NCBI RefSeq assembly: GCF_000003195.3
Contig: NC_012871.2
Location: 56,287,802 to 56,351,801 of the forward strand
Direction of reading: 5' to 3'
Origin: Sorghum bicolor
Taxonomy: Eukaryota; Streptophyta; Magnoliopsida; Poales; Poaceae
Length of the DNA stretch: 64,000 nucleotides
The translations under genes were made by a program, and so were the position numbers. Below are positions 58,093 through 64,000 of this stretch, piece after piece. How positions within the stretch are numbered: the stretch's first letter is position 1; each line of letters starts with the position of its first letter. A model generated the notes under the pieces. It was not told the origin of the DNA. It worked only from the letters and a program-made list of their open reading frames with translations, and did not search any database.

Positions 58093-59359
58093 CTATTCAA
58101 TCAAACCTACTAAGCTTGAGCATAACTCAAACTTAGCAACAGGAATAGGCTTTGTCATCATATCAGCAGGATTATCATGAGTACTAATCTTGCATACCTT
58201 CAGCTTACCTTCCTCAATCACATCACGCACAAAATGATACTTGATATCTATGTGCTTAGTTCTCTCATGGAACATCTGATCTTTAGTGAGGTAAATTGCA
58301 CTTTGACTATCACAATGCAAACTTATGCAAGATTCAACTCCACTGAGCTCAGCGTACAAACCTTTTAACCAAATCAACTCTTTGCACGCTTCACAAATAG
58401 CCATATATTCTGCCTCAGTAGTAGACAAAGCAACAACATACTGTAAAGTAGCCCTCCAACTCACAGCACAACTGCCAACAGTAAACACATAACCAGTAAG
58501 TGATCTTCGCCTGTCCAAATCAGCAGCATAATCAGAATCCACATATCCAATAAGTCCCATATATGTTCTTCCAAACTTCAAACATGAATATGTTGTGCCT
58601 TTGAGGTACCTAAAAATCCACTGAACTGCCCTCCAATGTTCTTTGCCAGGATTAGACATATATCTACTAACAAGACTCATAGCATATGACAAATCTGGAC
58701 GAGAGCAAACCATGGCATACATCAAAGACCCAACAGCACTAGAATAAGGAACCTTTGACATGTACTCAATCTCTGCATCTGAACTAGGACACTGAGCAGC
58801 TGACAACTTAAAGTGAGGTGCAATAGGGGTACTAACAGCCTTAGCATTTTGCATGTTGAAACGCTGAAGAACTTTCTTGATATAATTATGTTGACTCAGA
58901 AATAGCAAATCAGATTTTCTGTCTCTACTAATTTTCATACCAAGAATTTTCTTAGCACTACCAAGATCTTTCATATCAAACTCACTACTCAACATCTTCT
59001 TTAACTTAGTGATTTCAATCTTACTCTTGGCAGCAATCAGCATATCATCAACATATAGCAGCAGATATATAGGTGATCCATTAACATGCTTGATATAAAC
59101 ACAACTATCATATTTAGATCTTTTGAAACCATGTGACAGCATAAATGAATCAAACCTCTTGTTCCACTGACGAGGGGACTGTTTCAAACCATACAAGGAG
59201 CGCTTCAACTTGCACACATATTTTTCCTTGCCAGGCACTATGAACCCTTCCGGTTGGTCCATGTAAATGTCCTCCTCAAGCTCTCCATACAAAAACGCAG
59301 TCTTCACATCTAACTGCTCAATCTCAAGATCATGTGAAGCAAAGTACGAATTGAAAACA
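58093..59359 (-). pseudogene. Copia polyprotein 3' part: reverse transcriptase and RNase H
   Basis: An uninterrupted frame of about 420 codons encodes the C-terminal part of a Ty1-copia polyprotein: [25 protein letters not shown], the catalytic LLLYVDDM, then RNase H with TTEAEYMA and [15 protein letters not shown] near the end. It should turn RNA into cDNA in the virus-like particle, but protease, integrase and the first part of reverse transcriptase are lacking. A methionine at 59307 would start a 404-residue product, but in the intact element this was an internal residue. The open frame indicates a young copy. Confidence 0.88.
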
Positions 59360-59629
59360 CTACCTACTTTTGTTGACCCAACAAATTCCTCCTCCCACTA
59401 CCTAGATCGGTTGAGCCAACAAACATGCCTACTACTTCTCTCTCCCACGCTCCTCTCTCCCCGCACTCGTACGCACACAACCCAACTGTACTACTCGACG
59501 ACGGCGTTCTAGCCCTCCCCTGCTCGCCGGCCCTCTGCACCCCGGCGGGCGGCGGCACTCCTCCAGCGCGCGGCGCCGACTCCCTCCTCTGTCCTCTCCC
59601 TCCCCAGCCGCACCGCGCACGCGCACGCC

Positions 59630-59802
59630 ATGGACGCCGCGCGAGCTCGGGCTCCTCTTCCCGTGTCGCTGGCGTGGCTCGCCGTGCTACTGCTCCTCGT
59701 CCTGGCAGGGTCAGCGCGGCATCCGCGAGCGAGGCAGTCGTGGGGTGCGACTGCGGCGGCGCAGCGGAGGACGCGCGCGGTGCGCTGCGGCTGAAGCTCA
59801 AG
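59630..59802 (+). pseudogene. Captured first-exon fragment of a ZIP metal transporter gene
   Basis: ATG at 59630 opens a signal-peptide-like stretch (PVSLAWLAVLLLLVLAG). One frame over, the sequence continues as EAVVGCDCGGAAEDARGALRLKL, which resembles the N-terminal part of plant ZIP transporters just before their first membrane helix. The change of frame near 59706 shows a one-base indel. The similarity ends at LKLK, where the first helix should start. It lies inside the Harbinger-like element and can no longer encode a transporter. Confidence 0.6.
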
Positions 59803-60043
59803 GAAGAAGATGACAAGTGGGTTCCGTATGTCATAGACTTCTAAAATAAATTTAGGAACCATGTTTTAGGTTGTACTGTTGGAGTTGAAGGTAAAATATA
59901 GGTAGTACAAAAATAGGTGGCTACCTAAATAAACATTTAGGTAGCCTGTGTTTTAGGTAGCAATGCTGGAGATGCTCTTACAATCACGAGCCTATGGAAG
60001 GATGGTCAGGAGGTGCCCCTTTCTTTTTACGGTGACAAAGTAG

Positions 60044-60269
60044 GGCCTCGTTTAGTTTTCAAAAAATTTTACAAATTTTTTCAGATTCCCCGTCACATCG
60101 AATCTTATTGCACATGCATAAAACATTAAATATAGATAAAAAAATAACTAATTGTATTTGAGAGACGAATCTTTTGAGCCTAGTTAGTCTATAATTGGAC
60201 AATATTTGTCAAATACAAACGAAAATGCTACAATATCCATTTTGTATTTTTTTTAAACTAAACAAGGTC
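60044..60269 (+). mobile_element. MITE, GGCCTTGTTTAGTT family
   Basis: It begins GGCCTCGTTTAGTTTTC and ends AAACTAAACAAGGTC. TAG flanks both sides (60041-60043 and 60270-60272). A short internal deletion removes the GCACAGTTTG block. Confidence 0.9.
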
Positions 60270-60435
60270 TAGGTAAAAATAATAAAAATAATGAATCCCC
60301 AGGCTAAACAGCCCGTCCTAGATGGAGACTCATTAGTGATGGGTTTCTGTAACGCCATATATATGATGATGTACACTACTAGTCATGGGTTTCCAATATC
60401 CATCTTTTTTAATCAAACAACAGTGACGCATGTAA

Positions 60436-60678
60436 GGCCCTGTTTGGTTTACTATTTGGTTTGTCCTGTAAAAATTTACCGTCCGCCATATTAAATATTT
60501 GGATACATGTATGAAGTACTAAATATAGACTATTTATGAAACTAAAAACACAGCTAGAGAGTAATTTAAGAGACAAATCTTTTAAATCTAATTAGTGCAT
60601 GATTGGATAATAATTATCAAATAAGACAAAACTGCTACAGTACCTATTAAACTTTTAACATCCAAACCAAACACCTCC
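60436..60678 (+). mobile_element. Diverged MITE related to the GGCCTTGTTTAGTT family
   Basis: The left end GGCCCTGTTTGGTTTAC and the right end CCAAACCAAACACCTCC are inverted. Inner blocks follow the family order (GTACTAAATATAGAC, AATCTAATTAGTGCATGATT, CTGCTACAGTA) with many changes. TAA on the left and TTA on the right flank it. Confidence 0.7.
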
Positions 60679-62924
60679 TTAATAACGAGTTTCTAACATC
60701 GGTCCCTTTTAGTCCAACAACAGTGTCTGCTTTTAAATCATCAATCCTGTTTCTCTAATCCCGTCTATGATTGTAGAAATATTAGAGATGACTTTTTTTT
60801 CATGAAGTTCAGAACTAAATCATTAGTGTGTTTTTTAATTACCTACTACTAATATTAGTAACGTGTTAGCATAGAATCGTCACTATTATGTGGTAGTGCA
60901 TGGCATAGGGTTGGAGGAATCTGAGTGAGGGGAGCGTATGGGGGGAAGAGGAGGCGGCCAATTAGGACAGAAAAAAAGGGAAAATAGACACAAGTGTGGT
61001 GGCGTGAATGATGGAATGAAGATGTTGGACCGTATTGATTTTTAGCGTGATATTAGTAACCCTGCACTAAAAATAAAAAACACCATGCCAGGCTACTGAC
61101 ATCAGCAACTCCCGACACTAAGGCCTTGTTTAGTTCAGCCAACTCCACGGCGCGTGTGCGGCCAGCCCCTGAGCGCACGCAGCTCCGCCGGCACGAGCTT
61201 GGTGGCCCTCGGCTCAAGGCGGCCTCCGTGCTTGTACTGCGGCTGTGATGAAGATGTGGTTAGCTTACTTTTGAAGCCTTTTTACTGAGATTAATAGTCT
61301 ATAGATTTCAGCTAGAAAATATCAAGATCTTTAGGCTGCTATTTCTGTTAATGCCTTCAATCCTTGCGTAGGCAAGCGTCATCTGATTGTTAGAAAAAAA
61401 TCCGCCTTTCTAAGTTCTATATGACCTTCCCTAATGACAAATTTGAAGTTTTTATCTTGTAATTAACTCTTTTCCTCCTTACAGGATATATATATACCAA
61501 TCAACGGTCCTGTGATATCGAGCTTCAGTTGATGCAGAGGTGGTGAAAACATCTTGTCTTCTTCAAAGAGGTTGCAAGTTGCAAAAGTTTGTCTTGCCCT
61601 TGCTGTGTTGTTGCTTCCTTCTCTGGTGGAGTACACAAGAGAAGTTTGCAGATATAGGCAGCTCCTTTCAGCTCTTCTATGTCCAGGGATTTGGACTTCC
61701 TTCAGAACACTTCAAATTACCTAATCTTTCTCCAATAATTGCTTCCAGTTTATGCATTTCCAGTTATGCCTCTTGGTAATGAATTCTGTGAAGTAGTAGT
61801 TAATGTTGTGATAAAAAGGGATGCTTTGCTGCCTTGGACTTACGGCGATATGCTGACTATGGCTAGTGCTGACGGCATGAACATTGCATGGCCATTCAAT
61901 AAAGTAATGTACTAGATTTGACATAATTTTCATTTCCTCTTGACCTGTGATGCATGACCAATGTTCCTAATTAATCCTATCTGTGATAGATAAAGGAATG
62001 CAAGAAGAGGGAAGACAAGAATGCATCTAGCACACCTCTCAAGGGCACTACATGTATGTCTCTTGACCACCTGTAAAACCTACTGACTAAATTCAGCACC
62101 TAGTGACCATCCTCAAGTAATCATTTAACTTACTGCTGTACTACTATAAAAAAAGTGTGAAGGTTTTGACCCTCGAAGGAAGTTTCTAGTTAGATATTTA
62201 GTATGTAGCAATAGCCTATTTTTTCTAGGCCTTAGTCATCTTGTTTGTCACATGACAGTGCTATTCATAAAAAACATGACATTGCTGCTAGGTAGAGGCC
62301 TTTGCACTCGACTGATCTGCTAGCAAGCAGATTTCAGCTAGCAAGTAGAAGAGATATTCTTTTGAACAGATGATCGTACTCACACACTAGTAGTACACTA
62401 CTATTGTACAACAACTTTACATTATTGTCTCTACTTGTCTAATTACATATTATATTTTTTAGGAAGTGTGGGGCACAAGTGTTTGGCTTAAGTTCATGGA
62501 AAATGGTTCTCCACAACCTGGTGGATGTGCTTTTGGGTTTTTATTTCCTATTGTATGCACCAACCTTAGTATTATATATCAAACACAAACTACTATATAT
62601 TGCTTGCTGGTGTGCATTCATGTAAGCTTTTGTTGGATAATGTAGTATGCAAGACAAGATTGTATGCTTGACTTTATTGGTTATGTAGTGTGATGTAATG
62701 TGCAAGATAAGATTGTATGGTACAATATATATGTATCGACCTCCATATCATGTGTGACCTTATATCTTTATGTGTAATGGAAATTGAGCTTGAACGTGGG
62801 TTTGATGTGCTAAATATTTTTAATTTTTATTTTTTTGATATTCAAATTGTGCCGTTGAACAATCTGACGCTATATATATGTAGACCATTGGATGATATGA
62901 CGGTATATGTTTGGCCAGTGAGTG
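60679..62924. other. Unassigned, probably transposon-derived
   Basis: Two similar phrases, GGGTTTCCAATATCCATC (60388-60405, left of the neighbouring MITE) and GAGTTTCTAACATCGGTC (60688 on), followed by AACAACAGTG, suggest an older repeat-rich transposon split by that MITE. A stray GGCCTTGTTTAGTTCAGCC at 61123 looks like a MITE end without partner. I recognise no gene; short open frames at 61540-61780 and 62717-62929 have no domain. Confidence 0.4.
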
Positions 62925-63147
62925 TCTGACACTAAATATTGCCATGAGACTATCTGACGCTAAAAAATTACACAGCAACAGACTATCTGACGCTAAAAGT
63001 TTGGTCTGACGCTATATGTTTTTAGCGTCAGCACTTACTGCGTCTGCAGAAGTCTGACGCTATATGTTTTTAGTGTCAGACCGCATGACGTTGTAGCAGC
63101 TTTCAGCGTCAGATCATCCGACGCCAAATCTAGTGTTGTGGTGTAGT
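62925..63147. repeat. CACTA-like subterminal repeats with a terminal GTAGTG
   Basis: TCTGACGCTAAA/TATATG and the inverted TTTTAGCGTCAG occur about nine times, and the block ends TTGTGGTGTAGTG, the inverse of CACTACACCACAA. This is the pattern of a CACTA right end. No matching left end was found. Similar motifs (TTTTAGTGTCAGACC, GACACTAAAAATGG) continue beyond to about 63770, so the region is rearranged. Confidence 0.6.
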
Positions 63148-63380
63148 GTTCATCCAAAAAATCAAAAACTTTTCAAGATTTCCCGTCACATCAAATCTTG
63201 CGGCACATACATGAAGCATTAAATATGAATGAAAACAAAAACTAATTGCACAGTTTGCATGTAAAAATCGCGAGACGAATCTTTTAATCCTAGTTACTCT
63301 ATAATTAGACAATGTTTGTCAAATAAAAACAAAAGTGCTACAGTGTCAAAATCAAAAAAACTTTGGATCTCAACAAGGCC
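63148..63380 (+). mobile_element. MITE, GGCCTTGTTTAGTT family, left end lost
   Basis: From GTTCATCCAAAAAATC the family sequence runs to CAACAAGGCC, followed by TAA. The first 11 or so bases are missing where it meets the CACTA-like end. Confidence 0.85.
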
Positions 63381-63445
63381 TAAATATCACTGCCATTGAT
63401 GTTAGCAATGTCTGACAGTGCTATTGATTTTAGTGTCAGACCTTA

Positions 63446-63650
63446 GGCCAGTCTCAATACATAGTTTCGTGGCACAGTTACCAAGACTATAAACTAGGTA
63501 ACCGAGCCACATGAGTTTCATGGAGATGAAACTTCTCTCTCACCTGAGAAACTCCTTCATTTAATGACTCTGCCAAGTCAGCAATTTTGCTTATATGGCA
63601 CCCTATTTAATGTGTATGACACTCTCATAAAACATGCATTGAGACTGACC
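63446..63650. mobile_element. Tourist-like MITE, GGCCAGTCTCAAT family
   Basis: The ends GGCCAGTCTCAATACATAG and ATGCATTGAGACTGACC are inverted, with TTA on both sides (63443-63445 and 63651-63653). Internal blocks match 48358-48555. It splits a GTGTCAGACC repeat region. Confidence 0.92.
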
Positions 63651-64000
63651 TTAAACGGGGTTTATCCACGTGCCACTGCAGTGTTGGGCTTTATCCCAAC
63701 TGTAGACGACGGACACAACTATGAAACATAGCCTCGACACTAAAAATGGTTTTGTATTAGTGTCAAGAGCTTTTCTGGCTTGATAACAATTTTCAAAACA
63801 GATCAGTTAAAACTGAACTTTGAATGAATTTTTAGCAACAGCAAAAATTTTAGTGGCACGAAAGGAACCAATAAGGAGACAAACCAATAGTTTGGGCATC
63901 TTTTAGTGGTACACAGGTAATTCTAGCTTTCATCTATTGCTTAACTCCTAATAATGTTGTGACCCTACTTTTAGAATCGCACAGGCAAATCGGCCCCTGT
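63651..64000. other. Window end, no gene recognised
   Basis: Contains GACACTAAAAATGG and TTAGTGTCAAGAG, which recall the repeats at 62925-63147. Nothing else can be supported. Confidence 0.4.

Larger units (their letters stand above)
57705..59359 (-). mobile_element. Copia retrotransposon fragment with one LTR and a target duplication
   Basis: On the minus strand it runs from TGTTTTC (59359) through reverse transcriptase and RNase H to a purine tract (AAGGTGGAGTT) and one LTR (57993-57705, TGTTGGAGTTG...CATAACA). The 5' LTR, gag, integrase and the start of the reverse transcriptase are absent. CTACC lies directly outside both ends (57700-57704 and 59360-59364), as if this short form had integrated as such. 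Confidence 0.8.
57609..59977. mobile_element. Harbinger-like element with a captured gene fragment and a nested copia
   Basis: GCATCTCCAGCA at the left and TGCTGGAGATGC at the right are inverted, with TTA on the outside of both (57606-57608 and 59978-59980), the target type of PIF/Harbinger. Subterminal CTACCTA motifs occur on both sides. It encloses a truncated copia insertion and, in its native part (59365-59860), a GC-rich piece derived from the first exon of a ZIP transporter gene. It encodes no transposase and is a Pack-type non-autonomous element. Confidence 0.65.

Noticed and set aside
62925..63147. CRISPR-like or satellite repeat array
   Set aside because: Short motifs occur in both orientations with irregular spacing and end in GTAGTG, which is the pattern of CACTA subterminal repeats.

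Overview
This is plant nuclear DNA, from a grass and most likely an Andropogoneae genome such as Sorghum (inferred). Evidence: spliced genes with GT-AG introns, AT-rich intergenic DNA, GC-rich first exons, about ten copies of one short inverted-repeat transposon whose ends read GGCCTTGTTTAGTT, and deeply nested retrotransposons and CACTA elements. No bacterial-type genes, operons or CRISPR arrays are present.

Layout. 1-3.6 kb: an old LTR holding a complete Cassandra-type TRIM with 5S-like LTRs. 3.6-16.6 kb: gene-rich. It holds a small internally duplicated acidic protein (minus, 4.77-6.07 kb), a metallo-beta-lactamase-fold hydrolase with 12 coding exons (plus, 7.76-11.12 kb) and, tail-to-tail with it, a HOTHEAD-like GMC oxidoreductase (minus, 11.70-16.56 kb) with nested MITEs in intron 2. 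16.6-21.7 kb: MITEs, a LINE remnant and simple repeats. 21.71-44.35 kb: one CACTA element swollen by successive insertions. A gypsy element sits in its TNP2-like gene. A segment covering TNP2 and the gypsy LTR was then duplicated in tandem, and a Stowaway flanked by inverted copies of the LTR marks the breakpoint. A roughly 4.6 kb solo LTR entered the second copy, and a young 5.3 kb Mutator-like element entered that LTR. 44.3-52.1 kb: MITEs, including a Stowaway split by a Helitron. 52.17-56.22 kb: a CwfJ/CWF19L1-like CCCH zinc-finger gene with 10 exons and a U12-type AT-AC intron. 56.2-64 kb: MITEs, a LINE remnant, a Harbinger-like element carrying a ZIP-transporter exon fragment and a copia insertion with one LTR, and CACTA-like subterminal repeats.

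The most interesting unit is the Mutator-like element at 28039-33341. It has 228-bp terminal inverted repeats differing at one base by eye, a perfect 10-bp target duplication, an intact 1036-aa MURA-type transposase and, facing it, an intact two-exon gene for a 201-aa protein with a GRF zinc finger, a coiled coil and a C-terminal membrane segment. The convergent two-gene plan resembles maize MuDR (mudrA/mudrB), but the second gene is of another kind.

The four host genes show no obvious shared pathway. Exon joins were worked out by hand from splice consensus and reading-frame continuity, so gene ends (UTRs, start sites) are uncertain. Family names rest on motif recognition, not on database searches.
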